Position numbers and translations under genes: made by a program. The notes beneath the pieces were generated by a model. That model searched no databases. It had not been told where the DNA came from and was given only the letters and a program-made list of their open reading frames with translations. A stretch of 64,000 nt of DNA from Halalkalibacter suaedae (GTDB lineage Bacteria > Bacillota > Bacilli > Bacillales > Bacillaceae_D): positions 62,001 to 126,000 of the forward strand of contig NZ_JAGKSQ010000004.1 of NCBI RefSeq assembly GCF_017939705.1, in the 5' to 3' direction. Positions 27,070-35,723 of this stretch are shown in pieces. Numbering within the stretch: position 1 is the stretch's first letter; every line of letters begins with the position of its first letter.

Positions 27070-27099
27070 TTATAAAATTTGAGCTTTTAACTCAATCAA
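27070..27099 (-). promoter_or_regulatory. Sigma-A-like promoter for the polyamine operon
   Basis: On the minus strand TTGATT (27099-27094), 18 bases, TTATAA (27075-27070). It is the best match upstream of the long leader. Confidence 0.55.
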
Positions 27100-27102
27100 T
27101 AA

Positions 27103-27118
27103 GGCAACTATAGTTGCC
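27103..27118. promoter_or_regulatory. Perfect 16-bp palindrome between divergent genes
   Basis: GGCAACTATAGTTGCC is fully self-complementary and sits just upstream of the minus-strand -35 box. Possible operator for the polyamine operon or the divergent NAD(P)-binding gene. Confidence 0.45.
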
Positions 27119-27495
27119 AGTCGGCTTTGACCCGCTGTCCGTATGGCTTAGCTTACAGTGTAAGTGGTCAAAATTATCTGCTTGGAAAGACCTGATGTCG
27201 AAAAAAGTAGTTTTCCAATTAATGCTTCTCTAGAGTATCAACATATAATTAAAATATCAATAGGCATATTAAAAAAAAGTGAAAAAAATGTGAACATATT
27301 TTTGCATAAGGTGAAGGTGACAGCTCTAATAATGTATATACAGATGATTACTAAGCGACTAATCACTATTATCCTGCTCTATGTTATTGAAATGCACTCT
27401 GAGCAATTTGAATCAAAACAGCCCAATCAGATTATTGGACATAAGGCTTGTATACCGTATACGCTATTTATAGTACATATGAAAGGGTGAAGGCA

Positions 27496-28146
27496 GTGAA
27501 AATTCTAGTTGTAGGAGCAAATGGTCAAATTGGGAAACACTTAGTTAAAACGATTCAAGAGAGTGGAAAGAGTATTGCTAGAGCAATGATTCGCAAACAA
27601 GAGCAAGCATCATATTTTGAAAGTCTTGGTGCAGAAACCTCTGTCGTCAATATTGAGGGTGAAATTGCGGATATTGCCAAAGCAGCTGAAGAGGTAGACG
27701 CGATCGTTTTCACTGCTGGTTCGGGTCCACATACTGGTCCTGACAAGACGATTGCAGTTGATTTAGATGGTGCTGTTAAAACAATTGAAGCAGCGAAAGT
27801 AGCTGGAGTGAAACGATTTATTATGGTTAGTTCTTTTGATACTACACGAAACGCTATTCAAGAAGCTCCAGATTCCTTCAAACCATATGTAATTGCAAAG
27901 CACTATGCTGATGAATGGTTGCGAGAGACGGATTTAGATTACACGATCGTCCATCCTGGAGCCCTAACAAATGATCAGGGAACGGGACAAGTGTATGCTG
28001 CAACAGAAGTAGCAAGAGGCAGTGTTTCACGCGAGGATGTTGCAAGTGTCATTTACGAATGTATAGAGAATCATTCTACAATTGGAAAAGCATTTCAAGT
28101 GGTCTCAGGCGAAACACCAATTAAAGAGGCAATAAAAAAACTATAA
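27496..28146 (+). CDS. NAD(P)-binding SDR/NmrA-type protein, YhfK-like
   Basis: Atypical short-chain dehydrogenase of 216 residues with Rossmann motif VVGANGQIGKHLV at the N-terminus, FTAGSGPHTGPDKT, and MVSSFDT with the YxxxK-like YVIAKHYADEWL. Similar to Bacillus YhfK/YwnB, whose substrates are unknown. The start is GTG 27496 with AGGGTGAAGG as ribosome binding site; an ATG at 27448 lacks one. It is monocistronic, ending in a strong terminator, and reads away from the polyamine operon. Confidence 0.88.
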   Translation: MKILVVGANGQIGKHLVKTIQESGKSIARAMIRKQEQASYFESLGAETSVVNIEGEIADIAKAAEEVDAIVFTAGSGPHTGPDKTIAVDLDGAVKTIEAAKVAGVKRFIMVSSFDTTRNAIQEAPDSFKPYVIAKHYADEWLRETDLDYTIVHPGALTNDQGTGQVYAATEVARGSVSREDVASVIYECIENHSTIGKAFQVVSGETPIKEAIKKL

Positions 28147-28156
28147 TTGTTGCATA

Positions 28157-28200
28157 GTGCTCCCCTCAACTGGATAGATCTTGAGGGGAGCACTTTTTTT
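28157..28200 (+). terminator. Strong intrinsic terminator
   Basis: GTGCTCCCCTCAA pairs with TTGAGGGGAGCAC (13 bp, perfect) and is followed by T7. Confidence 0.95.
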
Positions 28201-28238
28201 GTATCTGTAAGATAATAGATTTTGAAAAATAGTCTTTA

Positions 28239-28805
28239 CTAAACCCCTAATAACCCTTTATTAATCAGATTATTAATCAATTGAGCCATTTCTTTTGGTG
28301 ATTTATCCATCCTGTTATTGAGCCAGCTGCGAATCATATGGATACAACCGCTAATGACAAAAATACTTAAATACTCAGTTATATCCTCATCAACATTATT
28401 GTCGGAGATCCAGCTTTCAATGAAAAATTGCTTTGCAAATTTCATTACCTTTTTCTGAAAAGTTGTATCAATTTTTTCATTAAGAAGCGTTTGGCAAATT
28501 TCTTGTTTGGATGCAAAATATTCTAAAAGCTTTTCAAGCATTTTGATGGCATCTTCTTCTTTTTTATAATTGAATTGGCTGAGATAGCCAGTCATATCTT
28601 CAATGATTTCATCCTCGACTTTATCAAGAAGATCGAATTGATCGTTATAATGTGAATAAAAGGTTGAACGATTAATATCAGCTCGTTCACAAATCTCCTT
28701 GACTGTAATAGAAGACATTTGCTTTTCCTTTAATATTTTCATCAGACTATCTTTTAAAACGGATTGCGTGTATTTTTTTCGTCTGTCTAATTTAGAGGAC
28801 GTCAT
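28239..28805 (-). CDS. TetR/AcrR-family regulator
   Basis: Transcriptional repressor of 188 residues. The N-terminal helix-turn-helix reads SSITVKEICERADINRSTFYSHYNDQFDLL, the TetR signature; the rest is an all-helical ligand and dimer domain. Start at ATG 28805 has GAAAGGAAG upstream; a longer frame to 28862 adds residues without a site. It is divergent from the MMPL transporter gene, the usual arrangement for a TetR repressor that controls the exporter next door and itself. Confidence 0.92.
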   Translation of the reverse strand: MTSSKLDRRKKYTQSVLKDSLMKILKEKQMSSITVKEICERADINRSTFYSHYNDQFDLLDKVEDEIIEDMTGYLSQFNYKKEEDAIKMLEKLLEYFASKQEICQTLLNEKIDTTFQKKVMKFAKQFFIESWISDNNVDEDITEYLSIFVISGCIHMIRSWLNNRMDKSPKEMAQLINNLINKGLLGV

Positions 28806-28852
28806 AGAAAACTTCCTTTCTTTTATCCTTTTATCCAACACATTGCGAAGAT

Positions 28853-28903
28853 GTGTTGCCAAAAATACGGATGTTGTTAAACTGTTTGTTGATTAGGCAA
28901 CAC
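28853..28903. promoter_or_regulatory. Inverted repeat in the TetR/MMPL divergent promoter region
   Basis: GTGTTGCC (28853-28860) and GGCAACAC (28896-28903) are exact complements 35 bases apart. A TATAAT lies nearby at 28913-28918. Candidate operator pair for the TetR protein. Confidence 0.45.
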
Positions 28904-28960
28904 CGTGTCATTATAATAATATAGTGATCATCATTAAATGGCAAGAGAGGGTGAGTTGCG

Positions 28961-31015
28961 ATAAATATTGCAGCAAGTATTATTAAACATAAAAAGGCAA
29001 TTGCGATTATCTTTGCGATCCTAACAGTTATTAGTGCTCTGGCATCAATGACAGTATCAGTTAATTACAATATGAGCGATTACTTGCCTGAGGATGCACA
29101 GTCAACAATTGCTATGGAAATAATGGAACAGGAATTTGAGGGAAGTGTTCCAAATAACAGAGTAATGATTAATGACATGACAATTCAGGAGGCACTTGCT
29201 TTTAAAGAGGAGCTTGCTGCGATTGACGGGGTGTCAGATGTTACATGGTTAGATGATGTTATTGATATTAAAACACCACTTGAAATAGCTGATCCAGAGG
29301 TAGTTGAAGGCTATTACAAAGATCAAAAAGCTCTGTTTTCATTTAGCATTCGTTCAGGCGATGAGGTCGCAATTACAAATGAGATCTATGAGCTAATTGG
29401 TGAAGATAATGCGATGGCAGGGGAGTCCGTTAACACGGCGACACAGCAAACGATGGCTGGTAGTGAATCGATGTACGCTGCTGCCTTATTAGTCCCTATT
29501 ATCATCCTTATCTTAGTATTGTCGACGACCTCATGGATTGAACCAGTGTTTTTCCTAACGGCTATTGGGGTTTCAGTCTTAATTAATATGGGAACTAATT
29601 TCTTCCTTGGAGAGGTGTCCTTTGTCACACAGTCAGTTGCACCAATCCTCCAGTTAGCGGTATCGCTTGATTATGCGATCTTTCTTCTTCATAGCTTTGA
29701 AGAATATCGTAAAAAGGTAGCTGATCCACAAGAAGCGATGCAGCTTGCAATGAAAAAATCTTTCTCAGCGATTACAGCTAGTGCATCAACGACCTTTTTT
29801 GGTTTTATTGCACTATCATTTATGAATTTTGAAATTGGTTCTGATTTAGGAATTAATCTTGTTAAAGGGATTCTAATCAGCTTTATCAGTGTAATGGTCT
29901 TCTTACCTGCACTTACACTGCTATTTTATAAGTGGATTGACAAGACACAGCATCGTCCATTATTCCCTCGATTTAAAAAGGTGGGGAATGGCATTGTGAA
30001 AGCGAGAATCCCTACGTTGGTCCTTGTCCTTATCCTAATTGTGCCTGCTTTCTTAGCACAGAGCGAAACGGATTTTATCTATGGTGGCGGTGAGCAACCT
30101 GAAGCGACAAGAGTTGGAAGTGACATTGTTAAGATAAAAGAGTATTTTGGTGAAAGTACCCCAATGGTGCTACTTGTTCCAAAAGGAGATATCGCCAAAG
30201 AAGAAGAGTTAGTTCAAGATTTAGAAGCTATTGAAAATATGTCTAGTGTTCTTGCATATGTGAATACAGTTAGTTCTGCTATTCCAGCAGAATATTTGGA
30301 TCCGGCAATAACAGACCAATTCTATTCTGAGAACTATAGCAGAATCATCCTGCAAACAGATACAAGAAACGAAGGGGAAGAGGCATTTCAATTAATCGAA
30401 GATGTGCAGCAGACGGCTGCTACCTACTACGGCGATGATGTGTATACAATTGGAGAAAGCGTGTCCTTGTATGATATTAAAAATGTCGTTCAAAAAGATA
30501 ATACATTTGTTAACACATTGACCCTTTTGACCGTTGCATTCGTTTTGTTTGTGACATTTAAGTCGATTTCGATTCCGCTGGTTTTATTGATTACCATTCA
30601 ATCTGCTGTTTGGATTAATTTATCGTTTCCGTATTTTACGGATACTTCATTAGTCTATATTGGTTATTTACTGATTAGCATTATTCAGCTTGCGGCAACA
30701 GTCGATTATGGAATTCTTTTGACAGATGCCTATAAGGAATATCGCCAGGAACTTCCTGTAAAAGAGGCGATTAAAAGGACACTCAATGAGAAGATTTTCT
30801 CGATTGCGATATCTGCTTCAATTCTTTCGAGTGTTGGATTTATTTTATGGCTTACTTCATCAAATCCTATTGTTGGCTCAATTGGGTTATTACTTGGAAG
30901 AGGGGCTTTACTAGCCTTTTTGATGGTTATCTTCTTTCTTCCAGCGATGCTACTTGTGTTTGATAAATTAATTATGAAAACAACCTGGAAATCAAATTTT
31001 TATAAGGAGAAATGA
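28961..31015 (+). CDS. MMPL/RND-family transporter, probable non-AUG start
   Basis: Large exporter of the MMPL branch of the RND superfamily, about 684 residues. It has two halves, each with a helix, an extracytoplasmic domain and a helix block; motifs are LAVSLDYAIFLLHSFEEYR and AATVDYGILLTDAYKEYR, whose Asp-Tyr carries protons. The first ATG, 29048, would delete most of TM1 (IAIIFAILTVISALAS). The frame is open to a TGA at 28952, with no ATG, GTG or TTG in between; AGAGAGGGTGAG is eight or so bases before ATA at 28961, which I take as the likely start (ATT at 28967 is another choice). Operon with the next gene and the divergent tetR. Confidence 0.85.
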   Translation: MNIAASIIKHKKAIAIIFAILTVISALASMTVSVNYNMSDYLPEDAQSTIAMEIMEQEFEGSVPNNRVMINDMTIQEALAFKEELAAIDGVSDVTWLDDVIDIKTPLEIADPEVVEGYYKDQKALFSFSIRSGDEVAITNEIYELIGEDNAMAGESVNTATQQTMAGSESMYAAALLVPIIILILVLSTTSWIEPVFFLTAIGVSVLINMGTNFFLGEVSFVTQSVAPILQLAVSLDYAIFLLHSFEEYRKKVADPQEAMQLAMKKSFSAITASASTTFFGFIALSFMNFEIGSDLGINLVKGILISFISVMVFLPALTLLFYKWIDKTQHRPLFPRFKKVGNGIVKARIPTLVLVLILIVPAFLAQSETDFIYGGGEQPEATRVGSDIVKIKEYFGESTPMVLLVPKGDIAKEEELVQDLEAIENMSSVLAYVNTVSSAIPAEYLDPAITDQFYSENYSRIILQTDTRNEGEEAFQLIEDVQQTAATYYGDDVYTIGESVSLYDIKNVVQKDNTFVNTLTLLTVAFVLFVTFKSISIPLVLLITIQSAVWINLSFPYFTDTSLVYIGYLLISIIQLAATVDYGILLTDAYKEYRQELPVKEAIKRTLNEKIFSIAISASILSSVGFILWLTSSNPIVGSIGLLLGRGALLAFLMVIFFLPAMLLVFDKLIMKTTWKSNFYKEK

Positions 31016-31018
31016 TGA

Positions 31019-32842
31019 ATGAAACTTAAAAAAACGATAGTCGTTCTGACCGCAGCCACGTTAGTTGCACCTTCATTTCTTGTTGCAGCCGAGACAAATG
31101 ATACTGAGACTGGAGAAAGTGGATCTCAAGGTACGGGGGAAATTTCCTCAAAAGATGAAGTTGTCTATGCGAATCTAAGTGCAACTGGTGAAAGAGAAGA
31201 GATATACGTTGTTAATATTTTAGACATTGAACGAGCGGGAAATATCATCGACTATGGCCCGTATACCAGTCTAAAAAATTTATCGGACCTATCTCAACTA
31301 GAACAAAATAAAAACGCAATAGAATTCCATGCACCTGAGGGAAAGTTTTACTATCAAGGAAACCTAGATGATTCACCATTACCATGGGATGTGTCGGTTT
31401 CTTATTTACTTGATGGAGTAGAGATTTCTCCCGAAGAACTTGCTGGTGCCAATGGACGTGTTCAAATTAAAATTGCAACATCTGCTAATGAAACAGTCGA
31501 TCCGGTCTTTTTTGAGAACTATTTGTTACAGATTTCTTTGTCTCTTAATCTAGAAATCTTCAACAATATTGAGGCTACTGACGGAATGCTAGCAAATGCT
31601 GGGAAGAATAAGCAAGTGACATTCACAGTTATGCCAGAAAAAGAGGAAGAGCTTATTGTTGAAGCGGATGTCCTCGGATTTGAGCTAGAAGAAGGCATTA
31701 ACATCACGGCGATTCCTTCTTCTATGCCGATTGATGCACCAGATATTGGCGAGATGACAGGGGAAATGCAAACATTGACCGATGCGATTGCCGAGATTAA
31801 TAATGGTATTGGTGAGCTAGAAAATGGTGTTGGTGAATTAAATGGAGGAGTTAATCGCCTCAGTGATGGTTCGGATCAATATAAGAATGGCATTTTAAAA
31901 GCGGCTGGTTCTTCTTATGAATTACTGAGCTACTCCAAGCAAATTCAGCAAGGGCTTGATGAAATGAGCAATTCTCTTAAGAATAACTCTCAGGACATGG
32001 GGCTCGGAGAATTAAAGAAGCTCGAAGCTGGGCTTAGAGAAATGGCAAGTGGTTTAGAAAAAACGGCAAAAGGTCTAACATCACTTAACGATAACTATAC
32101 TTCAGCCTATAATGCATTAGATGATTCAATGGCTACCATTCCAGCTCATGAGATTTCAGAAGAAGAAATCCAACAGTTGTATGTGAGTGGGGCTGATCAA
32201 GAAGTTATTGATCAACTTGTTGAAACATATGGAGCTGCTTTAACAGCCAAGGGGACATACACTTCTGTAAAAGAAGCGTTTGCTGCCGTAAATGGAACGC
32301 TTGAACAAGTGAGTGGTTCATTAACAATGATGGTAGCAACACTAGAAGAGATGGCAAATGGTCTTTCTGCCTCATTAAAACAGATGGAAGAAACTGATCC
32401 GCTTGCTCCATTAAAGAAGGGGCTCAATGATCTAGCGTCAGGTCATGCTGAAATCCACTCAGGGTGGATTGAATATACAAACGGTGTAAGCCAATTAGCG
32501 AGTGAATATAAGGAACTGCACGGTGGAATCTTAGGCTTTTCTGAAGGAACGAGCGAAGTGGAGAATGGCATTAGTGAACTTCATAATGGAACAACGGAGC
32601 TCTATGAATCCACTAGTGACCTGCCTGATCAGATGAAAGAAGAAATTGATCAAATGATGGCTGAATATGATAAATCGGATTTCGATGCAGTATCGTTTGT
32701 TTCAAGTGAAAACGAATCGATCAATTCAGTTCAATTTGTAATTAAAACTGAAAGTATTAATTACGAAGAGCCTGAGGGACCAGAACAAGTTCAAGAAGAG
32801 GAAAAAGGATTCTGGTCACGCTTGAAGGACTTATTTTCATAA
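31019..32842 (+). CDS. Secreted/membrane-associated YhgE-like partner of the MMPL transporter
   Basis: Exported protein of 607 residues starting three bases after the MMPL stop, with AAGGAGA overlapping that gene's end. It has a signal peptide (1-24), a beta-rich N-terminal half, then a helical region (about 250-560) with repeats of the L-x-x-G type (IGELENGVGELNGGVNRLSDG, LHGGILGFSEGTSEVENGISELHNG) as in the extracellular part of YhgE/Pip proteins. The end FWSRLKDLFS is amphipathic rather than a membrane helix. Likely an extracytoplasmic adaptor for the exporter; TetR-MMPL-YhgE-like sets recur in Firmicutes, but the cargo is unknown. Confidence 0.8.
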   Translation: MKLKKTIVVLTAATLVAPSFLVAAETNDTETGESGSQGTGEISSKDEVVYANLSATGEREEIYVVNILDIERAGNIIDYGPYTSLKNLSDLSQLEQNKNAIEFHAPEGKFYYQGNLDDSPLPWDVSVSYLLDGVEISPEELAGANGRVQIKIATSANETVDPVFFENYLLQISLSLNLEIFNNIEATDGMLANAGKNKQVTFTVMPEKEEELIVEADVLGFELEEGINITAIPSSMPIDAPDIGEMTGEMQTLTDAIAEINNGIGELENGVGELNGGVNRLSDGSDQYKNGILKAAGSSYELLSYSKQIQQGLDEMSNSLKNNSQDMGLGELKKLEAGLREMASGLEKTAKGLTSLNDNYTSAYNALDDSMATIPAHEISEEEIQQLYVSGADQEVIDQLVETYGAALTAKGTYTSVKEAFAAVNGTLEQVSGSLTMMVATLEEMANGLSASLKQMEETDPLAPLKKGLNDLASGHAEIHSGWIEYTNGVSQLASEYKELHGGILGFSEGTSEVENGISELHNGTTELYESTSDLPDQMKEEIDQMMAEYDKSDFDAVSFVSSENESINSVQFVIKTESINYEEPEGPEQVQEEEKGFWSRLKDLFS

Positions 32843-32854
32843 GGTGAATATCAT

Positions 32855-32888
32855 GTCAGCCTCTATCTGAATGGGGCTGGCTTTTTTT
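32855..32888 (+). terminator. Intrinsic terminator
   Basis: GTCAGCC pairs with GGCTGGC (one wobble) around a 13-base loop, followed by T7. Confidence 0.8.
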
Positions 32889-33020
32889 GTCGATTCCTAA
32901 TTAAGTAGTATAGATCAAGTTTTTTCTTTTTGTTAAATTAAAAGGAAATTAATGTTAAAATAAAGCTAACTCTATAATTTATTTATAGTAAAAAGATAGA
33001 ATGTGAGGAGAATTCCATCT

Positions 33021-33512
33021 ATGAGTGAGAAACATTTAGAAAATAGGTTATCTGTTCATTTTCCTAAGATGCGTATGATTTCCGACGGTTTGGTTAATTT
33101 GATAGTGTTCGTCGTGTTGGCAGGTCTGTTTTGGTTAAATTTTTATTTTGAATGGCCAGCATGGGCATTTTGGGTATTAATTGCTCTACTTGTAATTACA
33201 ATAGCGAGCACAGTTTGGTCCCTATTTGAACCAATGTATTTGTATCGTAGCTGGAGTTACGAGTACGATGAGGAGTATTTGCAATTAAAGTACGGAATCT
33301 TTAAAAAGGAATGGGTCACCGTTCCGATGACGAAAATACAGTCTGTATCCACGGTTAAAGGACCGATCATGAAATGGTTCAACACTCGTTCTATTAAAGT
33401 TGAAACGATGGGCTCCTCTCATTCGATTCCTGCTTTAGATGAGGAAGTAGCATTACAATTAAGAGAAACGCTAGCGGCGTTTGCCAAGTCGAAGGAAGTG
33501 GATGAATCTTGA
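33021..33512 (+). CDS. ydbS: YdbS-like bacterial PH-domain membrane protein
   Basis: 163 residues: two helices near 25-65 followed by a bacterial pleckstrin-homology (bPH2) domain with YEYDEEYLQLKYGIFKKEWVTVPMTKIQSV. Starts at ATG 33021 with GTGAGGAG upstream. Overlaps ydbT by four bases. In B. subtilis ydbS and ydbT form a pair, reported to affect resistance to the peptide amylocyclicin-type bacteriocins; the same pairing is seen here, followed by a PspC-like gene. Confidence 0.9.
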   Translation: MSEKHLENRLSVHFPKMRMISDGLVNLIVFVVLAGLFWLNFYFEWPAWAFWVLIALLVITIASTVWSLFEPMYLYRSWSYEYDEEYLQLKYGIFKKEWVTVPMTKIQSVSTVKGPIMKWFNTRSIKVETMGSSHSIPALDEEVALQLRETLAAFAKSKEVDES

Positions 33513-35035
33513 GATATCATCCATTAATCATGGTTTTTCGTTTGTACAATCTTGTTAAAGGTAGTTTGTTTTTTGCTTTTATTCTTTTTGTTGTTAATCG
33601 AAACTCAGAGAGTTGGTTCTTTGAGTATGGTAGGTATGCTTTTTTAATCGTGATTATTTGGCGTTTGCTACTCATCATCGTTTCTTGGTTCGCTGAGACG
33701 TATGATTTGGAGGATAACACCTTTCATATTCGTAAAGGGGTTTTTGTGAAGCGAACGAATATGATTCCGTTTTCTAGAATTCAGAACGTAACGAGAAAAA
33801 CGTCTTTCTTTCATAAATTAATGGGTCTAACCTCTGTAACATTCGAAACAGCGATGGATGGTAAGGATGACTCTGTCCACTTTGAAGTATTAACGAAGAA
33901 GGATGCAGACAATTTAATAGGCTTAGTTAAGCCGGGAAAGCAAGGTCTTACTCAAAAGGAAAATGAAAGTGACCCTTCAATGGCGTTTGAGAATGAAGAA
34001 GAGGCTCCGGTTGAAGTAGAAAAAGAAAGACAGCCTGAAACGAATCGAACCATTCACTTTACCCCGAAGCGAAAGGATCTATGGAAGGCGAGCTTTACCT
34101 CATTAAGCTTCCTTGCCATTATTCCAATTGTCTTTGCCGCACTAGATTATATTGAGCCGTTTTTTGCCGAGACAAATCAGGTAGAAGGGTATTATGAGGT
34201 TATGCTTGCTAGTATATGGTTGCTTGTTGCTGTTATTGTCCTTGTGTTAATAATTGCTGTTGGATTTGGAGTCATTAGGACATTTGTGCGTTACGGCAAG
34301 TATGAGATTAGCTCTGATGAGACTCATGTTTATATCAATCGAGGGGTTTTAGAGGAGAGTTATTTCGCGATCGAAAAAAAGAAGGTTCAAGGATTAGAAA
34401 TCCAACAGACATTTATGAAACGATTGTTTGGATTAGCGGAAGTGAAGTTAATTAGCTCTGCTAGTACAATTAGTTCAGGAGAAGTGAATGTTAACTCCTT
34501 GTATCCTTTCCTGCCAATGGACCAGGCCTTTGAGCTAATAAATGAAATCCTTCCAAACTATCAGTTAGAAGTCAAATTAGAACGGTTACCAAAGAATTCT
34601 TTATGGGTGAAACTTCTACGCCCAAGCTGGTTTTGGATTATTGCAACGATTGCCTTAACCTATTTTAAGCCTGAGCCGTTTCAAATTGAACAGGCATGGT
34701 GGATAGCAAGTATTATTTTAGTATTTGTGATTGTTTTACAAAGGATTCTTGATTATATCCATACTAAATATGGCGTAACAGAAGACCAAGTTCAATGGTG
34801 GCACGGAGGGTTAACGAGCCGGATGTTCATTACGAAACGAAAAAATGTAATTGAAATGACCTATTCTCAATCACGGCTACAGACCTTTTTTAATGTGGCA
34901 TCAATTACGACAATAAATCGAGCGACTCCGGTACATGTTGAAGAGATAAAAGACATCCCGGTGCCATATGCAATGAACATCAAGGCCTGGTACTCTAACC
35001 GACACGAGGATGTGCAGTTGATTGGAAAGGAATGA
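33509..35035 (+). CDS. ydbT: YdbT-like protein with repeated bPH2 domains
   Basis: 508 residues beginning with TTG that overlaps the ydbS stop (TTGA), with AAGGAAGTGG as site. It has three bPH2 domains, each after a pair of helices: near 60-140 (TFHIRKGVFVKRTNMIPFSRIQNV), 260-345 (HVYINRGVLEESYFAIEKKKVQG) and 420-500 (VQWWHGGLTSRMFITKRKNV). An acidic linker rich in Glu lies at about 150-180. Membrane protein paired with YdbS; probably an envelope-stress or peptide-protection factor. Confidence 0.9.
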   Translation: MRYHPLIMVFRLYNLVKGSLFFAFILFVVNRNSESWFFEYGRYAFLIVIIWRLLLIIVSWFAETYDLEDNTFHIRKGVFVKRTNMIPFSRIQNVTRKTSFFHKLMGLTSVTFETAMDGKDDSVHFEVLTKKDADNLIGLVKPGKQGLTQKENESDPSMAFENEEEAPVEVEKERQPETNRTIHFTPKRKDLWKASFTSLSFLAIIPIVFAALDYIEPFFAETNQVEGYYEVMLASIWLLVAVIVLVLIIAVGFGVIRTFVRYGKYEISSDETHVYINRGVLEESYFAIEKKKVQGLEIQQTFMKRLFGLAEVKLISSASTISSGEVNVNSLYPFLPMDQAFELINEILPNYQLEVKLERLPKNSLWVKLLRPSWFWIIATIALTYFKPEPFQIEQAWWIASIILVFVIVLQRILDYIHTKYGVTEDQVQWWHGGLTSRMFITKRKNVIEMTYSQSRLQTFFNVASITTINRATPVHVEEIKDIPVPYAMNIKAWYSNRHEDVQLIGKE

Positions 35036-35109
35036 GTGGTTAACCTTTCCTTACTTAATCATATTGTTGATGTTTTCCTAGTTATAAACTTAATAAAGGT
35101 GGAGTTACC

Positions 35110-35292
35110 TTGCAAAAAAAATTAACAAAATCAGCAACAAATCGATCAATAGTCGGCGTTTGCGGAGGAATTGCCGAATATTTTGGTATGTCTCCTATGG
35201 CAGTAAGACTAATCATGATTTTTTTTCCTGCTAATTTGCTCATCTATATTATTCTAGCAAATACGATGTCTGAACCTCCTCGGACGTTGTAA
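35110..35292 (+). CDS. PspC-domain small membrane protein
   Basis: 60 residues from a TTG start with AAAGGTGGAG upstream. The sequence KLTKSATNRSIVGVCGGIAEYFGMSP is the PspC domain, then one membrane helix. PspC proteins act in envelope stress sensing. It is 74 bases after ydbT and may be in the same transcript, in keeping with an envelope role for the trio. Confidence 0.88.
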   Translation: MQKKLTKSATNRSIVGVCGGIAEYFGMSPMAVRLIMIFFPANLLIYIILANTMSEPPRTL

Positions 35293-35321
35293 GGGTCATA
35301 TGCTATCATCCCTTCAAAAGT

Positions 35322-35444
35322 GGCTAGGACATAACTAAAGTGTTTATTGGAAAATCCGAACAAAGCAGGAGTGGGAGTGGCTTACGTCAGCCCAACTAGC
35401 ATTGTTCGGATTTTCTTTTCACTAAATTACTTTTGGTCCAAGCT
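35322..35444. repeat. Palindromic intergenic repeat, copy D, internally deleted
   Basis: Keeps only the outer arms of copies A and B: GGCTAGGACATAACTAAAGTG and GAAAATCCGAACAAAGC on the left, GCATTGTTCGGATTTTC and TTTTGGTCCAAGC on the right. The inner arms pair over 15 of 17 bases and could terminate transcription from the PspC gene. Part of the gap 35293-35723. Confidence 0.7.
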
Positions 35445-35584
35445 CTTTTTCCTTCCTTCCTACATTTTCTAGTAGAGCCAATCACCTTTCCCTTTATCAT
35501 GCTTCACTTAAATTACATTGTTATTTGTATTCGAATCATTTTTCTATAATTTTTCTAGTGATCACTATATTTTTTGAGGTTGAA

Positions 35585-35627
35585 TTGAACTAACTACTTT
35601 AATAAGATTATATTGTAATCGCTTTCA
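35585..35627 (+). promoter_or_regulatory. Promoter with overlapping catabolite-responsive element, GH11 gene
   Basis: TTGAAC (35585-35590), 18 bases, TATATT (35609-35614), then TGTAATCGCTTTCA (35614-35627), which matches 13 of 14 positions of the CcpA consensus TGWAARCGYTWNCW. Position at the expected start point suits glucose repression of xylanase. Confidence 0.68.
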
Positions 35628-35723
35628 ATTACTTTTATGGAAGGTGCTGGTAGTTATATGCTATAGGGCGTGCTGCATTATAGTAAGACAAATGCAATAA
35701 AACAAAAACAGGAGGAATGCCAA

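Noticed and set aside
27100-27170. Possible c-di-GMP, TPP or cobalamin riboswitch in the GC-richer patch near 27110-27150
   Set aside because: The conserved core sequences of those classes could not be matched on either strand.
27164-27490. 108-residue frame before the NAD(P)-binding gene
   Set aside because: No ribosome binding site, poor codon pattern and no domain; it is in the divergent promoter region.
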